64,000 nucleotides of DNA from Desulforamulus reducens MI-1. Lineage in GTDB: Bacteria > Bacillota > Desulfotomaculia > Desulfotomaculales > Desulfotomaculaceae. The stretch spans positions 840,332 through 904,331 of the forward strand of contig NC_009253.1 in NCBI RefSeq assembly GCF_000016165.1, in the 5' to 3' direction. Below the pieces are notes generated by a model, which had not been told where the DNA came from, did not search any database, and saw nothing but the letters and a program-made list of their open reading frames with translations. Below, one piece after another: positions 1 to 7,490 of this stretch. Position 1 is the first letter of the stretch. Each line of letters begins with the position of its first letter. A program made the translations under genes and the position numbers.

Positions 1-420
1 TTTCTCGTACCCCAGGTGGAGGCAGAAACCTATTGGACCTCATTGCCAGACCCTCCACATGTAATCGAAAGACTATACCACGAACATGGCACCAGTGAGC
101 AGTTTCACAGCGAACTTAAGACAGACCTGGATTTAGAAAGACTGCCCTCTGGCAAATTTGACACTAACAACCTAATACTACATTTTGGAGTAGTGGCCTA
201 CAATCTGTTGCGCATGATAGGACAATCAACAACTAGAATGCAGCATGTGCCCTTGCGAAAGCAGGCAGAACGCCGTAGGATTAGGACGGTGATTCAGAAC
301 TTAATCACGTTGGCATCACGGTTAGTTTCACATGCAAGAAAGAAGAAATTACGATTTGGAAAGCACAGTCCCTGGTTTGAAACATTTAAACAAGCTTACT
401 CTGTGTGTTTAGCAAGATAG
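1..420 (+). CDS. DDE transposase, C-terminal part (IS1380-like), truncated by window edge
   Basis: The frame is open from base 1 and ends at a TAG at 418-420, so only the C-terminal ~139 residues of a transposase are seen. The segment YHEHGTSEQFHSELKTDLDL, followed by LERLPSGKF and a hydrophobic AYNLLRMIGQ stretch, matches from memory the C-terminal catalytic part of IS4/IS1380-type DDE transposases; the Glu in SEQFHSELK is the likely third acidic residue. It ends in a basic tail. The other end of the element lies outside the window. I found no clear terminal inverted repeat after the stop, so the IS boundary is not set. Family assignment to IS1380 is likely, not certain. Confidence 0.75.
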   Translation, partial: FLVPQVEAETYWTSLPDPPHVIERLYHEHGTSEQFHSELKTDLDLERLPSGKFDTNNLILHFGVVAYNLLRMIGQSTTRMQHVPLRKQAERRRIRTVIQNLITLASRLVSHARKKKLRFGKHSPWFETFKQAYSVCLAR

Positions 421-830
421 AAATATCCACAGAACGATAAAACTTTGCACTAAAAGAAGTGATTAGTTTGTTGTTGCCAAATTTAGCCCTAATACGTTTA
501 AGTGAATTATTGAATTATTGAATTGTTGTATCGCAAGACGGCAATACAAAATTTCCCATAAATACTGAGGGATATGGTTACTAAATGGGTTACTCACGGA
601 TTCAGGTGAAGATCATAATTGCTATTACAACTTTGAAAATTGCTTAATTAAGAAATCTATGTAAAACCATATACCGCACCAACTCTTGCTCGGTTGGTAG
701 TGCATAAACAATTACAAATCTAAAACCAATAGTTTAATTCACTTTTCAATAAACTAATTGGAAAAATTCCTCCTCATAAGGCATATTAATTTACCTAGGA
801 GAATAGTTGCCTAAAAGAGGAGGGGGACAG
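421..830. other. Non-coding AT-rich gap downstream of the transposase
   Basis: About 400 bases with no convincing gene. It holds short A/T-rich repeats (GAATTATT units near 500-520). It probably contains the outer end of the insertion sequence, but no terminal repeat can be assigned without the other end. Confidence 0.4.
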
Positions 831-899
831 ATGAAAAGAATTGTTATCTGTGGAAGAAATGACGGTGGTAAGCAAGCGTTTTGTCTTTCCGTCCGTTAG
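831..899 (+). CDS. 22-residue ORF resembling a broken P-loop ATPase start
   Basis: A very strong ribosome site (AGAGGAGGGGG, 817-827) stands just before ATG 831. The peptide begins MKRIVICGRNDGGK, which looks like the N-terminal beta strand and P-loop of a ParA/MinD/CooC-type ATPase (usual form CGKGGSGK) before it stops at TAG 897. It may be the remnant of a decayed ATPase gene or a short leader peptide. The terminator at 939-966 follows. The ribosome site supports translation; the link to ATPases is inference from 14 residues. Confidence 0.4.
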   Translation: MKRIVICGRNDGGKQAFCLSVR

Positions 900-938
900 T
901 TAATAAGGCCTTAAAGAATAATATATTTGAAATCTTTC

Positions 939-966
939 CCGGGTTATTGCCCGGGATTTTATTTTT
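939..966 (+). terminator. Rho-independent terminator
   Basis: Perfect stem CCCGGG (939-944) / CCCGGG (951-956) with a six-base loop, followed by ATTTTATTTTTAT. It ends the transcript of the short ORF at 831. Confidence 0.75.
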
Positions 967-994
967 ATAAAAGTGCTTTATTTAGGAGGGTGCA

Positions 995-1180
995 GTGAAA
1001 ATGAGAATATCTAGGCAACTCTCCTTACCCATTACCGGATCACTGATTGTAAGAGGCCAGTGTCCAGTTTGCAAAGGTGACTCCACACAGATATTTAAAT
1101 CTAAGAAGGTAGATTATTGCCTATGCCAATATTGTCTTCATAAATGGAGAAAGGAATTATCCAGAGAGGTGAACTTATGA
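995..1180 (+). CDS. Small zinc-ribbon protein
   Basis: A 61-residue protein with two CxxC knuckles, CPVC (about residue 24) and CQYC (about residue 44), separated by ~20 residues: the layout of a small zinc ribbon that may bind nucleic acid. GTG 995 and ATG 1001 both sit behind AGGAGGG (984-990); ATG 1001 has the longer spacing. The stop overlaps the next start (ATGA at 1177-1180), so the two genes are translationally coupled. Its role is unknown. Confidence 0.6.
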   Translation: MKMRISRQLSLPITGSLIVRGQCPVCKGDSTQIFKSKKVDYCLCQYCLHKWRKELSREVNL

Positions 1181-1338
1181 ATAAGAATTATCTAGATGTT
1201 TTAATTAAACTTGGTCGTAAACGGATGGAAGAATTAGCTTTGGAATTAGGAAGGACACGACACACCCAAGAGTTTTACGATGCAGCCAGTAGTTGGACAA
1301 GCATTCTGAAGGTGCAAAGTAAGATGACAGTGGCATGA
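1177..1338 (+). CDS. Small protein of unknown function
   Basis: A 53-residue, probably all-helical protein starting MNKNYLDVLIKLGRKRMEEL. ATG 1177 overlaps the stop of the zinc-ribbon gene and is preceded by GAGAGGTGA, so it is preferred over the upstream in-frame ATG at 1144, which lies inside the previous gene. No family recognised. Probably made in fixed ratio with its upstream partner. Confidence 0.5.
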   Translation: MNKNYLDVLIKLGRKRMEELALELGRTRHTQEFYDAASSWTSILKVQSKMTVA

Positions 1339-1447
1339 TCAGATATCTCGCCTTCTAAAATCGCTATGTCCCAGTTAAATCAAGGCATTGAAGGTTTTAC
1401 TACCGTGTTTCTTGTCAGCATTGCATAATAAAGGAGGGTAAGAACGA

Positions 1448-1558
1448 TTGTTGGTTAATATCAGTAAGGGCTTATTTTATAATAAGTATTTTATCTTTAA
1501 AAGGTTTAAAAAGGAAAATGTAGAAAATTATCATAAAGTTATAATTAATAAGAATTGA
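1448..1558 (+). CDS. Possible 36-residue basic peptide
   Basis: A canonical AAGGAGG (1431-1437) precedes tandem TTG codons at 1448/1451. The frame runs 36 residues, rich in Lys and aromatic residues (GLFYNKYFIFKRFKKEN), to TGA 1556-1558. The strong ribosome site is the only support. It overlaps the promoter of the next operon. Confidence 0.3.
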   Translation: MLVNISKGLFYNKYFIFKRFKKENVENYHKVIINKN

Positions 1559-1583
1559 CCTTTTCCAAAGGTAATTATAAACT
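1555..1583 (+). promoter_or_regulatory. Promoter with inverted-repeat operator for the 1621 operon
   Basis: TTGACC (1555-1560), a 17-base spacer and TAAACT (1578-1583) resemble a sigma-A promoter. The start of the spacer carries a perfect dyad ACCTTT-TCC-AAAGGT (1558-1572) overlapping the -35 box, as expected for a repressor site. The winged-helix domain of the first gene of the operon is one possible ligand (inference). Confidence 0.5.
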
Positions 1584-1620
1584 TAAATGTAATAAAATGT
1601 AAATAGGGAGATTTCATTAT

Positions 1621-2334
1621 ATGAATTGGACTTCAGAAGAACACTTTGTTACATCGTTTGTAGGCATGTTAATGAATTCCCACCATTCAGACAACTTTTA
1701 CGTTTTGAGGGAAGTTAAAACTAGTTATGGTAGGCCAGACGTTGTTGTCATTGAATATGATCAAGATAAACTTAATGATAGGCGTCGTAGAATTCCAATT
1801 AGTAAAAATTTATTTACTAAAGAATGTGCCTACGTTATGGCTTTTTTAACATATAGAAGATGGGTTAAAATTAGCAATTTACAAAAATTCCTAAATTGCT
1901 CACATAGCCAAATTAAAAATGTTATTCAAATCTTAAATCTTCATGGTCTAATATTACACAGGGATGACTGTATTCGGGCTAAGCCTATTAGAGAAAATTT
2001 AGTAATTAAGAGACTCTGTACATATGAAGCAAAGCTTTTCAAATGGAAAGACGCTATTGAACAAGCAGAGAGGCATTTGTGGTTTACAGGCGATTCATAT
2101 GTACTGCTACCGGAGTACAAACAGAGCTTATTAAATGAGGTGTCGACCGAATGTAGGAGACGAGGGGTAGGTCTTACTTTATTTGATCTTAAAGAAAATA
2201 ATTTGTGCATAAATGTAAGATCTGCAGAGACTGGTATTAAGAATTCCCCGTTTTTATGGATTATTAATGAGTTATTTATAACGGGAGAGATAACTAATGA
2301 TAAAGGAATTCAAACCGGATATTTCTCAAATTAA
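1621..2334 (+). CDS. PD-(D/E)XK-like nuclease with internal winged helix
   Basis: A 237-residue protein. Residues ~28-45 contain a strand, GRPD and VVVIEY; residues ~133-150 read YEAKLFKWKDAIEQA. Together they give the D...E-x-K layout of PD-(D/E)XK nuclease-fold proteins, with the QA-helix motif after it. Between them (residues ~65-120) is a winged-helix-like segment (ISNLQKFLNCSHSQIKNVI, then LNLHGLILH). So this is a DNA-binding, possibly DNA-cleaving protein. It opens a three-gene operon with a Ser/Thr kinase, whose start lies 38 bases inside this gene. The cassette is more AT-rich than the conjugation genes. Nuclease activity is inferred from motifs only. Confidence 0.55.
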   Translation: MNWTSEEHFVTSFVGMLMNSHHSDNFYVLREVKTSYGRPDVVVIEYDQDKLNDRRRRIPISKNLFTKECAYVMAFLTYRRWVKISNLQKFLNCSHSQIKNVIQILNLHGLILHRDDCIRAKPIRENLVIKRLCTYEAKLFKWKDAIEQAERHLWFTGDSYVLLPEYKQSLLNEVSTECRRRGVGLTLFDLKENNLCINVRSAETGIKNSPFLWIINELFITGEITNDKGIQTGYFSN

Positions 2335-3151
2335 AGTGTTATTTCCAGAGTTAGTTGATTTACAAGAAATTGGGCCTGGGGGTCAGAAATTAGTTTATTC
2401 TGCTAAGCATCCAGAACATGGGCTAATTGTTCTTAAACTAATAAAACCAGGTTCCCCAACAACAAGGCAGCGAACATTAAGAGAATTGTATATTGCTTCT
2501 GAGCTAAAAGGAGCTTGTTTTGCTAAGCTTCATGGCTTTGGGGATATTAATATTGAAAATGAAGAAGTAATTTTTATCATGGAAGAGTATATTGATGGTA
2601 ACACATTGCGTGCATTAATTCAGGCAAAAAGTCTTAGTTTAAAAGAGATAATACTTATTGGTAAAGAGTTACTCCATGCGCTTGATGTAGTAGACCAAAA
2701 AGGCTTAGTTCATAGAGATGTAAAGCCAGAAAATATAATTGTTTCTAAAAGTAGGATTGTCCTATTAGATTTTGGGATAGCTAGACATTTAAATTTATCA
2801 TCCTTAACTGATGATATGGCTATGTTTGGGCCTATGACCCCAGGTTATGCAGCTCCTGAACAAATAAAAAACGAGAAAAGAAGAATTTGTTCAAGAACTG
2901 ATTTATTTTCTTGGGGGGTTGTTATGTATGAGTGCATTACAGGGAAGAATCCGTTTATTGATGGGTGTGCAACCCCACAAGAGATTCTAATTAAAACAAT
3001 TAAGTACAATCCTCCGACAATATTAGAAATAAATTATAAATTTTCTAAAGTTATAGACAAGTGTTTGAAAAAAGTAATTCATAGACGTCCGATCTCTGCT
3101 AAAATGGTGTTAGAAAATTTAGAAGGATGTGAAAAAGACTTATGTCCTTAA
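2297..3151 (+). CDS. Eukaryotic-like Ser/Thr protein kinase
   Basis: A 284-residue soluble kinase with all catalytic motifs: glycine-rich loop GPGGQKLVY (about residue 26), the VLK lysine, the alpha-C Glu in RELY, catalytic loop HRDVKPEN (~138), DFG (~158) and APE (~187). There is no transmembrane segment or PASTA domain, unlike PrkC-type sporulation kinases, so it is a stand-alone cytoplasmic kinase. It starts inside the preceding nuclease-like gene and overlaps the following one by 10 bases, so the three proteins are almost certainly co-translated. The substrate may be one of its two partners (inference). Confidence 0.9.
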   Translation: MIKEFKPDISQIKVLFPELVDLQEIGPGGQKLVYSAKHPEHGLIVLKLIKPGSPTTRQRTLRELYIASELKGACFAKLHGFGDINIENEEVIFIMEEYIDGNTLRALIQAKSLSLKEIILIGKELLHALDVVDQKGLVHRDVKPENIIVSKSRIVLLDFGIARHLNLSSLTDDMAMFGPMTPGYAAPEQIKNEKRRICSRTDLFSWGVVMYECITGKNPFIDGCATPQEILIKTIKYNPPTILEINYKFSKVIDKCLKKVIHRRPISAKMVLENLEGCEKDLCP

Positions 3152-4335
3152 GATTTTTCTTACAGCAGGGGCATGGGATGATGGGTCTAAATAAGGAGTT
3201 TATAAAAAAATATAATAATATGGGAGTTATTCTTTCCCCTAGGTCCTGCACAAGAGAACAAGTTGAAAAACATGCCGCTGAAATCAAAAATTTAGGTGGG
3301 ACAGTTTTGTTCGACCCCCAGTTTTATGAACCTAGGACATCACATGAAAAATTATTAGGGTATCCGTATTGGGAAGAAATTAGTTTTGAAACATCGGAAT
3401 TTACTATTAGTGATCAGAAGGAGCTTTGTAAAAAAGTTATTGATTATCAGGTTAATATTTTAAAGGTTAAAGAAGTTATCTTGCCTGGTCGATACTCAAA
3501 TGTTTTAAGTGAATCTTGGTTGGAAATGCAAGCTTCGTTTGCAGATTATTCCTCCGAATTGTCTTTAGGTTTACCAGTGTATTCTACACTTGCAATTGGA
3601 TCTGATATTGTTGGTGAATCAGAGATGTTTGATCGTATTATTGATGAATTAGTTTCTTTCCCAGTTGATGGAGTCTACGTTGTATTAAGATCACCAGGGG
3701 ATAAATTTTTAGTTAATGATGAAACTTATTTATACAATGTTTTGGATGGCCTATTAAGTCTTTGTCTAGCTGGTAAACGAATAATTGTTGGTTATGCAAA
3801 CCAACAATCACTTATTTATAGTGCTGCTGGTATTTCTGGAATTGCAAGTGGAAATTTTAGAAATGTTAGGTCCTTTAATCCGGAAATATTTGATATTCAA
3901 GACGAAGACACCCATATAACAAGAGCTACCTGGTATTATGATGCAAATACTTTAAGTGAGTTTAGACCTCAACAGCTTAGCCTAGCCTACAGAAGAGGAT
4001 TATCTAAACATTTTGGTCCAAGTTGTGATTATTGTAAACAACTATTAAAATCACCGAATCCAGCGTTAGTTCCTTGGAAAGAGCCCTCTGCTTTTAGGCA
4101 TTATCTTTACGAACTTAGACGCCAATGGCTTGAAATAGATAAGGTTGAACCTGGAAATAGAATTCAGTTTGTTAAAGATATGTTATATGCAGCTAGCCAC
4201 AGATTAGAATATTTAGAGGAAAATGGGTTTAGACCTGGCCAAAGAGCATTCAGTAAATATTTTGATCCTACTATTGGAGCGGTTGAGGCTTTTGAAATCG
4301 ATAGATCGGAGGATATTAGAATGCTAAGAAAATAA
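3142..4335 (+). CDS. Unknown protein, possible TIM-barrel fold, third gene of kinase cassette
   Basis: A 397-residue soluble protein with alternating beta/alpha segments (GVILSPRSC, GGTVLFDPQFY, EVILPGRYS, GVYVVLRSPGD, KRIIVGYANQQSL, ISGIASGNFRNVR), which suggests a TIM-barrel. The rhythm faintly recalls tRNA-guanine transglycosylase-like enzymes, but I could not confirm their catalytic or zinc residues; only one CxxC (CDYC) is present. The C-terminal third is helical and charged. It overlaps the kinase gene by 10 bases. Function unknown; a nucleic-acid-modifying enzyme is only a hypothesis. Confidence 0.6.
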   Translation: MSLRFFLQQGHGMMGLNKEFIKKYNNMGVILSPRSCTREQVEKHAAEIKNLGGTVLFDPQFYEPRTSHEKLLGYPYWEEISFETSEFTISDQKELCKKVIDYQVNILKVKEVILPGRYSNVLSESWLEMQASFADYSSELSLGLPVYSTLAIGSDIVGESEMFDRIIDELVSFPVDGVYVVLRSPGDKFLVNDETYLYNVLDGLLSLCLAGKRIIVGYANQQSLIYSAAGISGIASGNFRNVRSFNPEIFDIQDEDTHITRATWYYDANTLSEFRPQQLSLAYRRGLSKHFGPSCDYCKQLLKSPNPALVPWKEPSAFRHYLYELRRQWLEIDKVEPGNRIQFVKDMLYAASHRLEYLEENGFRPGQRAFSKYFDPTIGAVEAFEIDRSEDIRMLRK

Positions 4336-4591
4336 AGATTTTTAGTAAGATATATCTTCATAGGAATGTTTACCGCGGGTTATATTTAATTAGTTCTTTC
4401 TGAATATAATAAATATACAATATTTAGTGTCGGAGTTTTGTTAGTGCAATTTTTTGTCCAATAAGATATTTTACAGATAAAAAACAGGTAGCCCAGAAGT
4501 AGGAAGAAATGACCACTTTAAACAATCTTTGTCGTATAAGCATACTTCAAGATTTCGTAAAAAATATTCAATAAATAAGCATTTCCCGAAT

Positions 4592-4618
4592 AAAAAAGCC
4601 CGGTTAGCCGGGTTTTTT
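4592..4618 (+). terminator. Rho-independent terminator, possibly bidirectional
   Basis: AAAAAAG-CCCGG-TTAG-CCGGG-TTTTTT. It lies in the ~300-base gap between the kinase cassette and the integrase; the rest of that gap (4336-4591) shows no gene. Confidence 0.8.
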
Positions 4619-4641
4619 GCTTTTTATAGGGGGTCTAACAC

Positions 4642-5523
4642 ATGAAAAATACTTCGGGAAATATTTTAAGTGATTTTTTAGAGGATATTTACTCCGGTGG
4701 TACCGCCCGGAGTACGGTGGAAGCCTACCAGAAAGATGTAGTGTATTTTTCTAAATGGTACATCGATACAACCGGTAAAGAGCCACATCTGTGGGACATA
4801 ACCAGTATCGATCTTAGGGAGTATCAGGAATATATGCTAAGTGTTCAGGGTCTGATGCCAGCTACAATAAATCGTCGTATGGCTGCCATGGAGAAATATA
4901 TAAGGTGGGCGCATGGAAAAGGTTATATCAGCAGATTGTTAGCATTTCCCAAAATTATAAAGGAGCAAAAAACTCCGCCTAAAGCACTGGGGCGAGTGGA
5001 ACAGAATCGTCTTCTCAGAGAAGCTGAACGACATGGAAAGGCCAGGGATATTGCTTTGATCCGGCTTATGATGAGTTGTGGTCTACGGGTGGGTGAGGTG
5101 GTTTCCATTCGCCTGAGTGATCTGGATATTGGTGAACGTCACGGAACGGTCGCCGTACTGGGAAAGGGTAAAAAATACCGGAAAGTGCCGGTACCGCCGG
5201 AAGCGAGGAAGGCTATCAAAGAATGGCTGGCTGAGCGAACCCAAAGGTACCCAGATAACGACTGGCTTTTTCCAAATCGGAATGTTGGCAATATCACAGC
5301 CAGGAACGTGGAACAGGTGATTAAGAATATAGGGAAATTTGCTGGTCTTGATCTACACCCTCATGTTTTGCGCCACACGGCGGCAACAAATATGATTCGG
5401 ACTGGAGCAGATATTGTAACAGTGGCCCAAATTCTAGGACATGCTAATTTGAATACCACGGCCATATATACTAAGCCAGATAGCAAAACAATGTTAAAGG
5501 CGCTAGAAAAGGGGGAGGTTTAA
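4642..5523 (+). CDS. Tyrosine recombinase / phage-type integrase (XerC/D-like)
   Basis: A 293-residue enzyme with an N-terminal SAM-like core-binding domain (residues ~5-90) and a catalytic domain carrying the full set: Arg in CGLRVGE (~149), Lys in GKGKKYRKVP, HVLRHT (~241), the second His in LGHANLNTT and Tyr in AIYTK (~278). The length fits XerC/XerD or a small element integrase. ATG 4642 has AGGGGG upstream. It could integrate the element, resolve multimers of a plasmid, or invert DNA. No directionality factor or attachment site was seen next to it. Confidence 0.9.
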   Translation: MKNTSGNILSDFLEDIYSGGTARSTVEAYQKDVVYFSKWYIDTTGKEPHLWDITSIDLREYQEYMLSVQGLMPATINRRMAAMEKYIRWAHGKGYISRLLAFPKIIKEQKTPPKALGRVEQNRLLREAERHGKARDIALIRLMMSCGLRVGEVVSIRLSDLDIGERHGTVAVLGKGKKYRKVPVPPEARKAIKEWLAERTQRYPDNDWLFPNRNVGNITARNVEQVIKNIGKFAGLDLHPHVLRHTAATNMIRTGADIVTVAQILGHANLNTTAIYTKPDSKTMLKALEKGEV

Positions 5524-5548
5524 GAAAATTAAATGCATAATTGCTAAA

Positions 5549-5866
5549 TTATGTGCCATAGATGATTGGGATTAACAGAAAAGCTAAGAAAACAATAACG
5601 TAAGGTATGCCAACTATATAGTAACCCCAACTTTTTTTCATCCGCAAAGATAAGAGTGCAAGAAGATGTGAAAAAGGTAAGAAATACCCTAGTAGGTCAA
5701 GAAGTAATAGGGGTGAACATGTAAGATACCAGGCAAAACCTATGCTAAGTAAAGAACCAATAACTAAATAACGAGGTCGGTTGCTATGTATCCCAATCAG
5801 AGAAATTAATAATGATCCAATGATTGAAGGCCACCCTATAAATATTTGCGCTAGTAAAGGCAACAT
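5549..5866 (-). CDS. Small integral membrane protein
   Basis: A 105-residue protein with about four hydrophobic segments and few charges (IGWPSIIGSLLISLIGI, YFLPFSHLLALLSL, YYIVGIPYVIVFLAFLLI). On the minus strand the ATG at 5866 is preceded by AAAGGAGG with good spacing, which supports it as a real gene although it runs against its neighbours. No family recognised. Confidence 0.6.
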   Translation of the reverse strand: MLPLLAQIFIGWPSIIGSLLISLIGIHSNRPRYLVIGSLLSIGFAWYLTCSPLLLLDLLGYFLPFSHLLALLSLRMKKSWGYYIVGIPYVIVFLAFLLIPIIYGT

Positions 5867-6130
5867 TATCCGCCTCCTTTATTAGTGGTATTTTAACTCA
5901 ATTATATTATCTTTTTAGGATAATATTGTGAGTTCCCTTAAGTGCGTACTCCAACCAAGATCTGAACCAGTCTATTTTAGGAAGGGTTAAGTTCCAAGGT
6001 TAAAAAAGCAAAACATCAACTATCAATATTTGTCGTAATTTGTATGAAGGATAATCAAAAACCATGGCGAATTTCCAGAATTTGTTGGTGTAATAACCTA
6101 GTTTTAATAGATTTTAGAAAGAAGTGTTGA

Positions 6131-6319
6131 GTGTTGTTTGAGATTGAAAAGTTGTTGAGTAAGATTGAATTTCTTCGATATGAACTCAAACGTGTAGCTA
6201 GAAACAAGCATTTCACAGACCCTGAGGTTATAGCTGCCAGTGAACGGTTAGACAGAGTATTGACTCAGTACTATAGATTAAGGGATATGAGGTTTCTAAA
6301 TAAAACGGAAGTTGGATAA
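6131..6319 (+). CDS. Spo0E-like aspartyl-phosphate phosphatase
   Basis: A 62-residue protein with the short helical-hairpin pattern of Spo0E-like regulators: an N-terminal helix (IEKLLSKIEFLRYELK), then FTDPEVIAASERLDRVLTQY. The family signature S-x-x-L-D is present as SERLD. In Bacillus and Clostridia these proteins dephosphorylate Spo0A~P and delay sporulation. On a mobile element it would tend to keep the host vegetative (inference). GTG 6131 is the likely start, though the ribosome site is weak. A terminator follows at 6393. Confidence 0.7.
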   Translation: MLFEIEKLLSKIEFLRYELKRVARNKHFTDPEVIAASERLDRVLTQYYRLRDMRFLNKTEVG

Positions 6320-6392
6320 TGCCTGAGACATAGAAATACCCCCTACCAGAATGCTGGAAAATATATTTATAAATTAATTACCTATAATCTGC

Positions 6393-6420
6393 AACCCGTC
6401 TATTGAAGATGGGTTTTTTA
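6393..6420 (+). terminator. Rho-independent terminator
   Basis: AACCCGTC-TATTGAA-GATGGGTT, followed by TTTTATTTT. It ends the Spo0E-like transcript. Confidence 0.75.
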
Positions 6421-6457
6421 TTTTACAGAACCTATTCCAATGTAAGGAGGGAGAGTT

Positions 6458-6619
6458 ATGGGGCGCCAAAGGAGGGAAAAGAAATCAAAATCAAGATGCA
6501 AAACCACTAAGATAACAAAGCATAGTGCAAGATTATATCTTTTATTCCCACTAACTGAAGATCAAAAGTATGACGATTTCAGCCCTGGTAGATTAATAGT
6601 ACAGGCGGAAATAAGATGA
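6458..6619 (+). CDS. Small basic protein
   Basis: A 53-residue ORF starting MGRQRREKKSKSRCKTTK behind a near-perfect TAAGGAGGG. The N-terminal half is highly basic, the C-terminal half neutral (LYLLFPLTEDQKYDDF). It is the first gene before the conjugation cluster. It may bind nucleic acid; no family recognised. The ribosome site is the main evidence. Confidence 0.5.
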   Translation: MGRQRREKKSKSRCKTTKITKHSARLYLLFPLTEDQKYDDFSPGRLIVQAEIR

Positions 6620-6693
6620 AGGTCTTAAATCGTAATTTCAGGGGGGTGTAAAAATTTAAAAATAACATTTTTGAGAAGGCAGAAATATCAAGC

Positions 6694-7098
6694 ATGGCCA
6701 GTAAGAATTTTCTAATACCCCTAGCTTTATTGACTCTATTAATAGTCCCAACCAGCCCAGCCCTAGCAGCGTGGGATATTAATGGTGGCCTCATGAATGT
6801 CTTTAATTTATTTAAATTAATAGTGTTGATAGCATCCGTAGTTGGATTTATCAAAGAAATATGGAGCCGCCGGAGCCTGCTATATATAGTCGGCTTACTT
6901 CTCATGGCAACATTTATATACTCCAGCTATGAACCGGGAGAAATAAGGCAAATGGGTAATGGTATTAAGGCATTTTTGAAAATCAACATAAACAAGGATG
7001 TGCAACCTCAACAACCAAATCCGGGTGTTAAATCAACACCGGAACCCCAGGCACCGAATACTGATCAACTGAATAACAACGAAACCGTACAACCTTAA
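6694..7098 (+). CDS. Small membrane protein, candidate conjugative pilin (VirB2/TcpD-like)
   Basis: A 134-residue protein with a signal-like N-terminus (LIPLALLTLLIVP...ALAA), two hydrophobic segments (residues ~40-55 and ~62-80) and a Pro/Gln-rich hydrophilic tail. Size and topology match VirB2/TrbC-type subunits or TcpD proteins, and it stands at the head of the type IV secretion genes. Its core end, MGNGIKAFLKI, recurs in the next gene as IGGGIKALLKM, so the two are paralogues. ATG 6694 lacks an ideal ribosome site. The pilin role is inference from size and position. Confidence 0.6.
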   Translation: MASKNFLIPLALLTLLIVPTSPALAAWDINGGLMNVFNLFKLIVLIASVVGFIKEIWSRRSLLYIVGLLLMATFIYSSYEPGEIRQMGNGIKAFLKININKDVQPQQPNPGVKSTPEPQAPNTDQLNNNETVQP

Positions 7099-7116
7099 AT
7101 AGGGGGCTAGGTTAAC

Positions 7117-7473
7117 ATGAGTAAGTTTAAGAAAAATATAATGAGCTTCATTTTTACACGGCATCAACTGCTTTCGATCCTAACGATGGTAGCAATAAGT
7201 TTTCTTGCTTCTTTTTCAACTCCTGAAGTTGCATTTGCAGATTTAGACATTACAGCATCTGCAAAATCTGTCCTAAGTTTTTTTCAATTACTAATTGTTT
7301 TAGCTGCAGCCAAAATCATTACTGAATTTGTGGGTAAAGGACATCTTGTACCGGCGGTTATTACTGTTATTGCAGCTGCATTTCTTTATGTAGTCATAGA
7401 TCCAGAGATCATGAAAGAAATCGGAGGTGGGATTAAAGCATTATTAAAAATGAAAGGTTCTCAAACATCTTAA
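7117..7473 (+). CDS. Small membrane protein, paralogue of the preceding gene (VirB2/TcpD-like)
   Basis: A 118-residue protein with a signal-like segment (LLSILTMVAISFLASF...AFAD) and two further hydrophobic stretches (VLSFFQLLIVLAAAKII and VPAVITVIAAAFLYVVI). It ends GGGIKALLKMKG, parallel to its upstream neighbour. It lacks the Pro-rich tail of that protein. Two such genes in tandem may give a major and a minor subunit of the conjugative channel (inference). Confidence 0.6.
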   Translation: MSKFKKNIMSFIFTRHQLLSILTMVAISFLASFSTPEVAFADLDITASAKSVLSFFQLLIVLAAAKIITEFVGKGHLVPAVITVIAAAFLYVVIDPEIMKEIGGGIKALLKMKGSQTS

Positions 7474-7490
7474 TAATGTTGGAGGTAAAA

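Noticed and set aside
4642-5523. Proof that the element is an integrated ICE
   Set aside because: The recombinase is intact, but no attachment repeats or tRNA gene are visible in the window, so plasmid resolution remains equally possible.
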